A stretch of 36,090 bases of DNA, from NCBI GenBank assembly GCA_023443985.1, contig JAEZSJ010000246.1, forward strand, positions 1 to 36,090. Reading direction: 5' to 3'. The DNA comes from Verrucomicrobiota bacterium. GTDB lineage: Bacteria; Verrucomicrobiota; Verrucomicrobiia; Opitutales; Opitutaceae. The notes beneath the pieces are model-generated. The model did no database searches. It was not told the DNA's origin and saw only the letters and a list, made by a program, of their open reading frames with translations. Positions 1-7,825 of the stretch are shown here, in pieces. Each line of letters starts with the position of its first letter. The first letter of the stretch is position 1. A program made the position numbers and the translations under genes.

Positions 1-82
1 AACGCGGAGGCGGTCAGCCCAAGGATCGGCACAGATTGTACATAGCCCTACCACCGCGCCTCCAGCCCCTCGCCTCTCGCCT

Positions 83-1444
83 TCAGCCGCTCGCCTGCTC
101 CTCGATGAAAGCGCGCACGGCGGCAACCGTCGCGGGAATGCGGTGCTTCACGAGCGGCTTCGCCTTCAGCGCCTCGAGGCGCGGATGCGTGACCTCGCGG
201 CCGATCGCCTGCGTGATCACATCGGGGAACTTCGCCGGGTGCGCGGTCGAGAGCACCACGGCGGGGCGGTCCGGCGGCAGGTCCTTGAAGCCGCACGCGG
301 TGTGCGGATCGACGACGTAGCCGAACTTCTGATTCACAGCGCGGATGATCTGCTCGATCTCGGCGTCGCTCGTGCGCGAGGCGGTGATCGAATCGCGGTT
401 GAAGTTGGCGAACTGGTAGCGGCCGGTCTGCTTGAACTCCGCCATCACGGCGCGCACGCGGGCCGGGTCGCGGTTCTCCGCGAAATAGAGGAAGCGCTCG
501 AAGTTCGACGACACCTGGATGTCCATCGACGGGGCGTGGCTCGGGTGCACGGCGGCGACCGAGTAGTCGCCAGTGGTGAAGAGCCTGTGGAGGATGTCGT
601 TCTGGTTCGTCGCGACGCGGAAGCTCGCGAACGGCACGCCCATCTTCTGCACCAGCCAGCCGGCGAGCACGTTGCCGAAATTGCCCGTGGGCACGATGAA
701 CTCCGCCCGCTCGCGCGCCTCGGCCGGCAGGCGCAGCCACGCCCAGAGGTAGTACACGCACTGGGCGAGCACGCGGGCGAGGTTGATGGAGTTGACGGCG
801 CTGAGGCGGTGGCGAACGCGGAAGTCCTGGTCCTCGAAGATCGTCTTCAACGCGGCCTGGGCGTCGTCGAACGTGCCGTCGACGGCGAGCGCGAACACGT
901 TGTCCGCCCCGGTGCAGGCCATCTGGCGCTCCTGGAGCGGCGAGACACGGCCGTCCGGATACAGGATGAAGATCTTGGCGCGGGCGCGGCCGAGCAGGCC
1001 GTGGATCGCGGCGGCGCCGGTGTCGCCCGAGGTGGCGCCGAGCACGGTGAGCGACTCGTTGCGCGTCACGCACTGGTGCTCGTAGAGGTGCCCGAGGAAC
1101 TGGAGCGCGAAATCCTTGAAGGCCAGCGTCGGGCCGTGGAACAGCTCCAGTACCCAGGTCTTGTCGTCGAGCTGCCTGAGCGGAGCGATGTCGGCGTGGT
1201 CGAACTTCGTATACGCGGCGGCGGCCATGCGCGCGAGGTCGGCGGCGGGGATGTCGGTGGCGAAGAGCGCGAAGAACTCGCGGAGCAGCTCCGGATACGA
1301 GAGCCCGGCCCAGCCCTGCCATTTGCCGGAGAGGTCGGGCAGCGACTCGGGCAGGAACAACCCGCCGTCGGGCGCAAGACCGAGGGCGACGGCCTCGGAG
1401 AACGAAACGGAAGGTGTCTGGCCGCGGGTGGAGATGAAGCGCAT
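83..1444 (-). CDS. thrC: threonine synthase
   Basis: 453-aa cytoplasmic PLP enzyme that converts O-phosphohomoserine to threonine and phosphate, the last step of threonine synthesis. Visible signatures are the N-terminal STRGQTPSVSFSEAV (about residues 5-19), the PLP-lysine segment HGPTLAFKDF with K110 as the likely Schiff-base lysine, the phosphate-binding GATSGDTGAAAIHG, and PTGNFGNVLAG further on. The length is normal for the family. The ATG is preceded by a pyrimidine-rich leader made of degenerate CCTCTG/TTCCG words and no Shine-Dalgarno sequence. It lies downstream of lysC on the same strand but is separated from it by a small S23-like gene and a lysC terminator, so cotranscription is doubtful. 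The product call is firm; the pathway role follows from the family. Confidence 0.96.
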   Translation of the reverse strand: MRFISTRGQTPSVSFSEAVALGLAPDGGLFLPESLPDLSGKWQGWAGLSYPELLREFFALFATDIPAADLARMAAAAYTKFDHADIAPLRQLDDKTWVLELFHGPTLAFKDFALQFLGHLYEHQCVTRNESLTVLGATSGDTGAAAIHGLLGRARAKIFILYPDGRVSPLQERQMACTGADNVFALAVDGTFDDAQAALKTIFEDQDFRVRHRLSAVNSINLARVLAQCVYYLWAWLRLPAEARERAEFIVPTGNFGNVLAGWLVQKMGVPFASFRVATNQNDILHRLFTTGDYSVAAVHPSHAPSMDIQVSSNFERFLYFAENRDPARVRAVMAEFKQTGRYQFANFNRDSITASRTSDAEIEQIIRAVNQKFGYVVDPHTACGFKDLPPDRPAVVLSTAHPAKFPDVITQAIGREVTHPRLEALKAKPLVKHRIPATVAAVRAFIEEQASG

Positions 1445-1451
1445 GGCGGGC

Positions 1452-1541
1452 GGAAAGAGGTCAGAGGGCAGAGGTCGGATGACAGAGGAACAAGCTCGGA
1501 AGTGAGAAGACAGAGGCCGGATGAGGGAAGGCGGAAGTCAG
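1452..1541. repeat. degenerate purine-rich repeat tract (left flank of S23-like gene)
   Basis: About 90 bases between thrC and the S23-like gene consist of reiterated words such as CAGAGG, GAGGTCAGAGG, GGTCGGATGACAGAGG and GGCCGGATGAGGG. A matching tract in opposite orientation lies at 2090-2131, on the other side of the S23-like gene. Read on the minus strand it is the pyrimidine-rich leader immediately before the thrC start. The repeats are seen directly; their role is unknown. Confidence 0.6.
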
Positions 1542-1588
1542 CCCCTGCGGCACCTTCCGGAGCCTTTGCCTTCGTACCTGCGAGCGGC

Positions 1589-1999
1589 TCAATGCGGCCG
1601 CATTTCAACTCGGAGGACAAACGGGCCGGGGTTCTGCATCATGCTTCCCAGCATCCGGCCGACTTCGTGCGCCAATCCAGTAAGCTCTTCGAAAATCTCG
1701 GCGGAAACATAACCGTGCTCGCGAGCGAAGAGCAGCCAGTTCTCGGTCTCGTGCAACTCGCCATCGGAATCGGAGAGCTTGCTCACGAAATGGGCCTCGT
1801 ACCGGCGTTTTCCCCATGCCTCGGCAATATTCCCACTGACCGACCGCGAAGCTCGCCGAATCTGGTCGGTGAGGGCGAAGCGTTCCTCTGCGGGCCATTT
1901 TTTCGAAATGTCGAAAACGCGAACGCCCAGTCTGAACGCATTCTGCCAAACCACGAGATCCGTGAAGTGCCGAATCGGTTGTCCGCTTCGCTCGTTCAT
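1589..1999 (-). CDS. four helix bundle protein, S23/IVP-like
   Basis: 136-aa protein of the four-helix-bundle family related to S23 proteins encoded in 23S rRNA intervening sequences and to Avd accessory proteins. It shows the family N-terminus (HFTDLVVWQNAFRLGVRVFDI), the central RRASRSVSGNIAEAWGKR motif (usual form: R.S.SI.sNIAEG.gR) and a Glu/Leu-rich helix (GELHETENWLL). I chose the ATG at 1999 because it has a strong AAGGAG eight bases upstream (2008-2013), rare in this window; an upstream start would add 14 residues. Local G+C is visibly lower than in thrC: two counted 60-base rows gave about 50-53% against 70%. The gene is bracketed by inverted repeat tracts and lies behind the lysC terminator, which suggests a late arrival. 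The molecular function of free-standing members is not established. Confidence 0.88.
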   Translation of the reverse strand: MNERSGQPIRHFTDLVVWQNAFRLGVRVFDISKKWPAEERFALTDQIRRASRSVSGNIAEAWGKRRYEAHFVSKLSDSDGELHETENWLLFAREHGYVSAEIFEELTGLAHEVGRMLGSMMQNPGPFVLRVEMRPH

Positions 2000-2007
2000 T
2001 CGTTCGT

Positions 2008-2013
2008 CTCCTT
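2008..2013 (-). promoter_or_regulatory. strong ribosome binding site of the S23-like gene
   Basis: AAGGAG on the minus strand, eight bases before the ATG at 1999. It decides the start of the S23-like gene and contrasts with the surrounding biosynthetic genes, which lack such a site. Confidence 0.75.
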
Positions 2014-2050
2014 GTTTCAACGAATCTGTAACTACGCCCATGGCACGCCA

Positions 2051-2092
2051 ACAAAACAGAAAGGCCCCCTCGGATCTTCCGAGATCGGGCCT
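2051..2092 (-). terminator. rho-independent terminator after lysC
   Basis: On the minus strand, about 47 bases after the lysC stop, AGGCCC and CTCGGA arms pair with TCCGAG and GGGCCT around a short loop (2062-2092), followed by TTTCTGTTTTGT. The two-part stem with U-rich tail is a good intrinsic terminator and separates lysC from the S23-like gene. Confidence 0.75.
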
Positions 2093-2131
2093 CTGCCTGC
2101 CGTCCTCTGTCCTCTGACCTCTGTCCTCTGG
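2090..2131. repeat. degenerate CCTCTG repeat tract (right flank of S23-like gene)
   Basis: Five copies of CCTCTG with short spacers (GCC, TGTCC, TGACC and similar) sit between the lysC stop and the lysC terminator stem. The tract is the reverse complement in style of the CAGAGG tract at 1452-1541, so the S23-like gene is framed by inverted repeats. Confidence 0.6.
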
Positions 2132-2138
2132 ACCGCGC

Positions 2139-3356
2139 TCAGGCGCGATCCAGCCCGAAGGCGGTGTGCACGGCGCGCTGGGCGTCGTCGATCTTTGCGG
2201 CGTCGACCGTCACCGAGATCTTGATCTCGGAGGTGCTGATCAGGTCGATGTTGATCCCCTGCGCGGCGAGCGACTGGAACAGCATGGCGGCGACGCCGGA
2301 GTGCGTCTTCATGCCCACGCCCACGATGGAGAGCTTGGCGGTGTTCTCGAAGAGCTCGACCTTGCCGCCGCCCAAGCCGGCGAGGACCTTGTCCACCACG
2401 GTCTTGGCCTTGTGAACCTCGGTCTTCGGTACCGTGAAGGTGAGATTGGCGAGACCGCCGTGGCCCATGTTCTGGACGATCATGTCGACCACAATGGCGG
2501 CGTCCGCGAGCGCGCGGAACACCTGCGCCGCCGTGCCCGGCTTGTCGGGAATCTGGCTGACGACGACCTTCGCCTGGTCCTTGTCGACGGCCACGCCGCG
2601 GACAACGACATCTTCCATGGATTTGGTTTCTGCCTTCACGATAGTACCGGGGTTGTTGTTGAAGCTGGAACGGACCTCGAAATCGACGCCGAACTTGTGC
2701 GCGAACTCGACGGAGCGCGACTGCATGACCTTCGAGCCGGAGCTGGCGAGCTCGAGCATCTCGTCGTAGGAGATCTCCTGGATCTTGCTCGCGGCCGGCA
2801 CAGCGCGGGGGTCGGCGGTGTAGACGCCGTCCACATCGGTGTAGATCTGGCAGATGTCGGCTTTCACCACGTGCGCCACGGCGATGGCGGTGAGGTCGGA
2901 GCCGCCGCGGCCGAGGGTGGTCGTCTCGCCCGCCTCGTTGACGCCCTGGAAACCGGCGACGATGACGACCTTGCCCTGGGCGAGGTCGTCGTTGAGGGGC
3001 GAGGAGTCGAAGCGCTTGATCTTGGCCTTCGTGTGGAAGTCGTCGCTCACGATGCCCGCCTGTTGGCCCGTGCGGGACACGGCCGGCACGCCGAGCGCCT
3101 GCAACGCCATCGCGGTGAGCGCGATCGTCTCCTGCTCGCCGATGGCGAGGAGCATGTCCATCTCGCGTTCATCGGGGTGTGGCGTGATCGCCTTGGCTTT
3201 GGCGATGAGTTCGTTGGTCACGCCGGCGCGGGCGGAGACGACGACAACGAGTTCGTTGCCCTGGTCGCGCCATTCCTTGATGCGCTGCGCGACCTTCTTG
3301 ATACGCTCGATATCGCCGACGGACGTGCCGCCGTATTTTTGGACAATGCGGGCCAT
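2139..3356 (-). CDS. lysC: aspartate kinase
   Basis: 405-aa aspartokinase that phosphorylates aspartate, the entry step to lysine, threonine and methionine. The kinase domain (about 1-245) begins with MARIVQKYGGTSVG, where K7 and the GGTS loop bind ATP, and contains VAGFQGVNEAGETTTLGRGGSD-type segments (the RGGSD motif) and the IYTDVDGVYTADPR segment. Two ACT domains follow (about 265-400), as in feedback-regulated single-function aspartokinases. The start at 3356 matches the conserved family N-terminus; an upstream in-frame start would add 34 residues with no family resemblance. The leader is pyrimidine-rich with no Shine-Dalgarno. Feedback by lysine and/or threonine is expected from the ACT domains but cannot be specified from the sequence. 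Confidence 0.96.
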   Translation of the reverse strand: MARIVQKYGGTSVGDIERIKKVAQRIKEWRDQGNELVVVVSARAGVTNELIAKAKAITPHPDEREMDMLLAIGEQETIALTAMALQALGVPAVSRTGQQAGIVSDDFHTKAKIKRFDSSPLNDDLAQGKVVIVAGFQGVNEAGETTTLGRGGSDLTAIAVAHVVKADICQIYTDVDGVYTADPRAVPAASKIQEISYDEMLELASSGSKVMQSRSVEFAHKFGVDFEVRSSFNNNPGTIVKAETKSMEDVVVRGVAVDKDQAKVVVSQIPDKPGTAAQVFRALADAAIVVDMIVQNMGHGGLANLTFTVPKTEVHKAKTVVDKVLAGLGGGKVELFENTAKLSIVGVGMKTHSGVAAMLFQSLAAQGINIDLISTSEIKISVTVDAAKIDDAQRAVHTAFGLDRA

Positions 3357-3501
3357 GGATGGAAGAGGGGCGGCGAGGTAAAGGGCCGAATTCGGCGCTG
3401 GCAAGCACGGGTGTGCCGCAGACGGCAAACCGCCCGGCGCGACACCGTGGAGGGCCATCTCGCAACCGGATCGACCACCGGTGCGTGGCCGACGGTCGGG
3501 C

Positions 3502-4119
3502 CTACGGCTTCTTCTTGGCGAACTTGCTCTCCGTACCGGCGAGCAGGCGCTGGATGTTGGCCCGGTGGCGGACGATGATGAACACCGCGAGCAGGCAGAA
3601 GAACAGCGTGAGGAAAAGGGTCTGGTGCAAGAGCCAGGACGAGAGCGGCAGGCTCGCCGCCAGCAGGATCGAGGCGAGCGACACGTAGCGCGTGGTGTAG
3701 AACACCGCCACCCACACCCCCACCCCGATCAATGCCACCGGCCAGCTGAGCGCCAGCAACCCGCCAAGGCTGGTCGCCACGCCCTTGCCGCCGCGAAACC
3801 CGATGAAACACGAGAACGAGTGGCCCACGATCGCGCCGACCATGCCGGCCACGGCCATGCGCTCGGCGAGTTCGCCCCCGGCGAAACCGAGCACCGGCAA
3901 CAGCGGCCAGAGGGCAGCCAGCACCCCCTTCAGAAAATCGAGCAGGAAGACCAGGTTGCCCGCCTTCTTGCCGATCGAGCGTTTCACGTTGGTCGCCCCC
4001 GGGTTGCCCGAGCCGACCTTGAAGATGTCGACTCCGTGCGCCCGGGCGACCCAGACGCCGAAGGGCAGCGAGCCGAGCAGGTACCCGGCGACCAAGGCGC
4101 TCAAAAGCGGAAGGATCAT
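3502..4119 (-). CDS. plsY: glycerol-3-phosphate acyltransferase PlsY
   Basis: 205-aa polytopic inner-membrane enzyme that moves an acyl group from acyl-phosphate to sn-glycerol 3-phosphate, giving lysophosphatidic acid for phospholipid synthesis. The first helix (MILPLLSALVAGYLLGSLPF), motif 1 GSGNPGATN (residues 36-44), the DFLKG segment (61-65) and motif 2 GHSFSCFIGFRGGKGVAT (99-116) are all present, with the usual number of hydrophobic helices and a basic C-terminus. The ATG at 4119 gives the conserved N-terminus; a longer frame upstream has no family similarity. It lies on the same strand as serA (upstream) and lysC (downstream), with gaps of about 106 and 145 bases. Confidence 0.96.
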   Translation of the reverse strand: MILPLLSALVAGYLLGSLPFGVWVARAHGVDIFKVGSGNPGATNVKRSIGKKAGNLVFLLDFLKGVLAALWPLLPVLGFAGGELAERMAVAGMVGAIVGHSFSCFIGFRGGKGVATSLGGLLALSWPVALIGVGVWVAVFYTTRYVSLASILLAASLPLSSWLLHQTLFLTLFFCLLAVFIIVRHRANIQRLLAGTESKFAKKKP

Positions 4120-4225
4120 GGGAGGAGGATGAGCGGACCGCCCGATAGGGCTGGACCGCGAAGCCGTTCGGCCCAGGCGCGGAGCTGAACCGCCGGTGCG
4201 GCCCAGCTGCCACGCGACGGAAGCC

Positions 4226-5815
4226 TCAGAACTGCACGAAATTCGCGAGCTTGATGGCGGGGTTGCCCTTGATCTCCTTGCGGGCGGCTTCGCTCGGCTC
4301 GTTGTCGACGAGCACCACCATGTAGGCGGTGCCACCGGGTGTCAGGCGCGAGAGCGACATGTCGGCGATGTTCACGCCGTCCTTGCCGAGCAGAGTGCCG
4401 ACCGTGCCGACCATGCCGGGCTGGTCGATGTTCTCGAGCACGAGCAGCTTGCCCTCGGCAGGCACCTCGACCTCGCGGCCGTTGATGCCGACGATGCGCG
4501 GCTGCTGCGTCTTCCCGATCAACGTGCCGCGGGCGGAGTGGACCGAGCCGTCGGCCGCGGTGGCCTCGACGACGATCAGGTCGGTGTAGTCGCACTCGCT
4601 GTTCGACTTCACGACCTCGACGTTCACGCCGAGGCGCTGGAGGAGCATCGGCGCGTTGACGTAGTTGACCTCCTCACCGCTGATGCGGCGGAGGAAGCCG
4701 CGCTCGATGGCGCGGGTGACGGCGTTGGAGTCGATCTCGCAGACCTTGCCGAAGTAGGTGAACTTCAAAGACGCGATCTGGGCCGGGGCCACCTGCTGGG
4801 CGAGCGTGCCGAGCTTGGAGCCGAGATCGAGGTACGGCCCGAGCACCTTCAGGGCGGCGGCGTCGATCGAGGGCATGTTGACGGCGTTGCGGATCACGCC
4901 GCCGGCAAGCACATCGGCGATCTGCTCGGCGATCTCGATGCCGACGGACTCCTGCGCCTCGGCCGTGGACGCGCCGAGGTGCGGCGTGAGCACGAGGTTC
5001 GGGATCTGGCGGAACGGGTGGTCGGCCGGGAGCGGCTCCTCCTCGTACACGTCGAGGCCGGCGGCGGCGACCTTGCCGCTCTTCAGCGCCTCGACGAGCG
5101 CGGTCTCCTTGATGATGCCGCCGCGGGCGCAGTTGAAGATGCGCACGCCCTTCTTGCACTTCTCGAACGCCGCCTCGTCGATCATGTTGTGCGTATCCTC
5201 GGTGAGAGGCATGTGCACGGTGATGTAGTCGGCCTGCTTGAGCAGCTCGTCGAGCGTCACGCCCTCGACCTGCATGGCCTTCGCCCGGCTCGGCGCGAGG
5301 TACGGATCATAGGCCAGCACGCGCATGCCGAACGCCTGCGCCCGCTTCGCGACCTCGCCGCCGATGCGGCCGAGGCCGACGACGCCGAGCGTCTTCCGGA
5401 AAAGCTCGATACCGCTGAAACTCTTGCGGTCCCACTTGCCGGCCTTCATCGAGGCGGCCGCCTGCGGCACGGGCCGCGCGCCGCAGAGCATGTGGGTGAA
5501 TGTGAGCTCGGCGGTGGCGATCGTGTTGCCCGAGGGCGTGTTCATCACGACGACGCCGCGCGCGGTGGCGGCCTCGACGTCGATGTTGTCCACACCCACG
5601 CCCGCGCGGCCGACGACCTTCAGCAACGGCGCCGCGGCGATCACCGCGGCGGTGATCTGCGTCTCCGAGCGCACCGCGATCGCGTGCACATCCTTCACCA
5701 GAGACAGGACCTTTTCCGGCGAGGAGCCGTAGGCTTCGATGACTTCGAAACCCGGCTGTTTGCGGAGCAGTTCCACCCCCTTGGGCGAGATCTTGTCGGC
5801 GACGAGGATTTTCAT
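4226..5815 (-). CDS. serA: D-3-phosphoglycerate dehydrogenase, long form
   Basis: 529-aa NAD-dependent oxidoreductase that oxidises 3-phosphoglycerate to 3-phosphohydroxypyruvate, the first step of serine synthesis. It starts with MKILVADKISPKGVELL and has the substrate segment GRAGVGVDNIDVEAA, the NAD-binding GLGRIGGEVAKR, NCARGGII with the catalytic Arg, AGLDVYEEEP with the catalytic Glu, and TPHLGAST with the catalytic His. The intervening allosteric substrate-binding domain and a C-terminal ACT domain (LLVLENIDQPGMVGTVGTLL) make it the long form, which is often serine-inhibited. It is divergent from argA across about 135 bases. A very long open frame continues upstream antisense to argA, but the family start is clearly at 5815. 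Confidence 0.97.
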   Translation of the reverse strand: MKILVADKISPKGVELLRKQPGFEVIEAYGSSPEKVLSLVKDVHAIAVRSETQITAAVIAAAPLLKVVGRAGVGVDNIDVEAATARGVVVMNTPSGNTIATAELTFTHMLCGARPVPQAAASMKAGKWDRKSFSGIELFRKTLGVVGLGRIGGEVAKRAQAFGMRVLAYDPYLAPSRAKAMQVEGVTLDELLKQADYITVHMPLTEDTHNMIDEAAFEKCKKGVRIFNCARGGIIKETALVEALKSGKVAAAGLDVYEEEPLPADHPFRQIPNLVLTPHLGASTAEAQESVGIEIAEQIADVLAGGVIRNAVNMPSIDAAALKVLGPYLDLGSKLGTLAQQVAPAQIASLKFTYFGKVCEIDSNAVTRAIERGFLRRISGEEVNYVNAPMLLQRLGVNVEVVKSNSECDYTDLIVVEATAADGSVHSARGTLIGKTQQPRIVGINGREVEVPAEGKLLVLENIDQPGMVGTVGTLLGKDGVNIADMSLSRLTPGGTAYMVVLVDNEPSEAARKEIKGNPAIKLANFVQF

Positions 5816-5950
5816 GGTTTGGGACAAACGAGGCAGCGAGCGAACCGGTCCGCCGGATCGCCGGCAAGGAAAAGGTTCGCGCGCCGCCGGGGCCCCCGCC
5901 CCGACGCCACGATTGACGCTCGGCCCCGAATCCCCGAAGAAAACCGCGCC

Positions 5951-7270
5951 ATGAACGCAGGACTGCCGGCGCCGATCCCCGCCAACATCAAGCCCACGGA
6001 CCTCCGCGGCATCCTGAAGTATGTGCCCCGTTTCCAGGGACAGATCTTCGTCGTCGCCGTGGACGGCGCGGTCGTCGCCGACGAGAACTTCGCCAACATC
6101 CTCCTCGACATCGCGGTGCTCAAGAGCCTCGGGATCAAGGTCGTGATCGTCCACGGCATCGGCCGCCAGATCCGCGACCTCTCGGCCTTGCGCAAGATCG
6201 CGATCAGCGACGCCACCGGCGAAGGCGTGACCGATGCCGCCACCCTCGACCTCGCCATCCGGGCCTCCTCGCGCGTCTCCCACCAGATCCTCGAAGGCCT
6301 CACCCAGGCCGGCCTGAAGTGCGCGATCACCAACGCCGTGCGCGCCGTGCCGATGGGCATCATCAAGGGCGCCGACCTGCAGTTCACCGGCCGGGTCGAC
6401 CGGTTGGACAAGGATTTCCTCCTCCAGCTCATCCAGCTCGGCGCCGTGCCGATCCTGCAGCCGATCGGCTTCGATCGCGACGGCCGCACCCTGCGCCTCA
6501 ACTCCGACCTGCTCGCCCGCGAGGTCGCCGAGGCCCTCGGCGCCACCAAGATCGTCTTCCTCGCCCAAGCCCGCGGTCTCGAGATCGACGGCGAGATCCG
6601 CCGCGAGTTGCCGGTCGAGGTGCTCGCCGAGATCCTCGAGAAGAAACCCGAATCCCTGCCCTCCGCCCTCGACAGCAAGGCACGGCAGGCCGTGGCGGCG
6701 ATCCTCGCCGGTGTGCCGCGCGTGCACCTCGTCGACGGCGAACTGCCGGACGGCCTGATCAACGAGATCTTCTCCAACATCGGCGTCGGCACGCTGGTCT
6801 ACGGCAACGACTACCAGCAGATCCGCCGCGCGACGCGCCGCGACGTGCGCGCCATCTACAATCTCCTGCGCAACGCGGTGAAGCGCGAGGAGCTCGTCCA
6901 CCGCACCCAGCAGGCCATCGAGCGCAACATCGACCAGTTCTTCGTCTACGAGATCGACGAGAACCTCGTCGCCACCGTCTCGCTCGCGTTCTACCCCGAC
7001 AAGCCGCAGCTCGCCGAACTCGGCTCGCTCTACGTCGTGCCGTATTACCACGGCCGCGGGCTGGGGAAGAAGATGGTCGCCTTCGCCTGCCGCGAGGCGC
7101 AGCAGCGCGGCGCCACCGAGGTCGTGGCGCTCTCGACCCAGGGTTTCGCCTTCTTCACCGGCGTCTGCGGCTTCGCCGAGACCGGGAAGGAGATCCTGCC
7201 CGAGGCGCGGCTCAAGTCCTACGAGGAAAGCGGCCGCAACTCCCGAGTCCTCCTGCGCAGGGCCGGCTGA
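5951..7270 (+). CDS. argA: amino-acid N-acetyltransferase (N-acetylglutamate synthase)
   Basis: 439-aa protein with an amino-acid-kinase-like domain (about 1-290) fused to a C-terminal GNAT acetyltransferase (about 295-435), the classical ArgA architecture. It acetylates glutamate from acetyl-CoA, the first step of arginine synthesis; the kinase-like domain normally senses arginine. Seen are VVIVHGIGRQIR, the FTGRVDRLDKDFL segment typical of ArgA, and the acetyl-CoA-binding loop YYHGRGLGKKMVAFACREA. The ATG at 5951 gives the natural N-terminus; no Shine-Dalgarno sequence is visible. A perfect 7-bp GC hairpin (7260-7278) spans the stop codon but lacks a T-run. Confidence 0.94.
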   Translation: MNAGLPAPIPANIKPTDLRGILKYVPRFQGQIFVVAVDGAVVADENFANILLDIAVLKSLGIKVVIVHGIGRQIRDLSALRKIAISDATGEGVTDAATLDLAIRASSRVSHQILEGLTQAGLKCAITNAVRAVPMGIIKGADLQFTGRVDRLDKDFLLQLIQLGAVPILQPIGFDRDGRTLRLNSDLLAREVAEALGATKIVFLAQARGLEIDGEIRRELPVEVLAEILEKKPESLPSALDSKARQAVAAILAGVPRVHLVDGELPDGLINEIFSNIGVGTLVYGNDYQQIRRATRRDVRAIYNLLRNAVKREELVHRTQQAIERNIDQFFVYEIDENLVATVSLAFYPDKPQLAELGSLYVVPYYHGRGLGKKMVAFACREAQQRGATEVVALSTQGFAFFTGVCGFAETGKEILPEARLKSYEESGRNSRVLLRRAG

Positions 7271-7487
7271 ACCGGCCCCGCTTCGACACCGCTCCCGCGG
7301 AGCCCGAGTTGGCGCACGCCGCCTGGCGGCCTTGCCCGTCGGGTGCGGGCTCGCACCAGCCAGGCGCTCCGCCCGGCCACAGTCCGCCGGCCCCACCAAT
7401 GCGGCCGGATCAAGCCGGCAGAGCTTGCGCCGGACCGGCGCGCCTCCGCACCGCGCACACACCGCGGCCCCCTGCTCCAAACTTCGG
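7271..7487. other. 217-base gap between convergent genes
   Basis: GC-rich spacer between the ends of argA and the convergent 96-aa gene. Open frames here are fragmentary, and I see no RNA gene or repeat. Confidence 0.4.
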
Positions 7488-7778
7488 CTACACGTTCGGC
7501 TTCCGTTTCGGGACCGGCGGCCCCCAGATCCGAAGTAAATAGTCCGCTAGATTGAGCAGGCTCGTCCGCGGAACTCCGCCACGCTCCATCCAGCCGCGGA
7601 ACGGCTCCGTGTGGTTTCCCCGCTCGCGGATGTAGTGCCAGAGCTCGTCCGCCACGGCGGACGAGTCCATGCCGCCATGGCGAACCCGTGACGAGATCTT
7701 GTTTTCCCAGTGGCGCAATTCGTCCGGATGTGCTTGTAGATAATCGAAGACGGCCTGCTCGAACCGGTTGAGACTCAT
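7488..7778 (-). CDS. hypothetical protein, 96 aa
   Basis: Small soluble protein of unknown function with a mixed helical composition: FEQAVFDYLQAHPDELRHWENKI, then ADELWHYIRERGNHTEPFRGWMER and LLNLADYLLRIWG. There is no signal peptide or membrane segment; the C-terminus is basic. The start at 7778 is supported by GAAAGG seven bases upstream (7786-7791). It is divergent from the coiled-coil membrane protein with about 47 bases between starts. I do not recognise the family beyond a feeling that it recurs in related genomes; the start and coding nature are reasonable. Confidence 0.7.
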   Translation of the reverse strand: MSLNRFEQAVFDYLQAHPDELRHWENKISSRVRHGGMDSSAVADELWHYIRERGNHTEPFRGWMERGGVPRTSLLNLADYLLRIWGPPVPKRKPNV

Positions 7779-7825
7779 CGGGAAACCTTTCTCGGGCGGT
7801 GCGGTCCAAGGCAACAAAACTTACC

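Noticed and set aside
1589..1999. Intervening sequence of a 23S rRNA gene
   Set aside because: The protein is of the S23/IVP type, but no rRNA sequence surrounds it here.
143..2224. Long plus-strand open frame of about 690 codons over thrC and the S23-like gene
   Set aside because: Arg/Glu/Val-rich antisense shadow of thrC with no motif; thrC on the other strand is unmistakable.
1445..3500. Threonine/lysine leader peptide or riboswitch before thrC or lysC
   Set aside because: No Thr/Lys-rich short frame, attenuator or known riboswitch core recognised; the thrC leader is low-complexity repeat.
4226..7480. A minus-strand open frame of over 1000 codons running from serA back across argA
   Set aside because: Only the serA part (4226-5815) has protein-family features; the rest is antisense to argA, an artefact of high-GC codon use.
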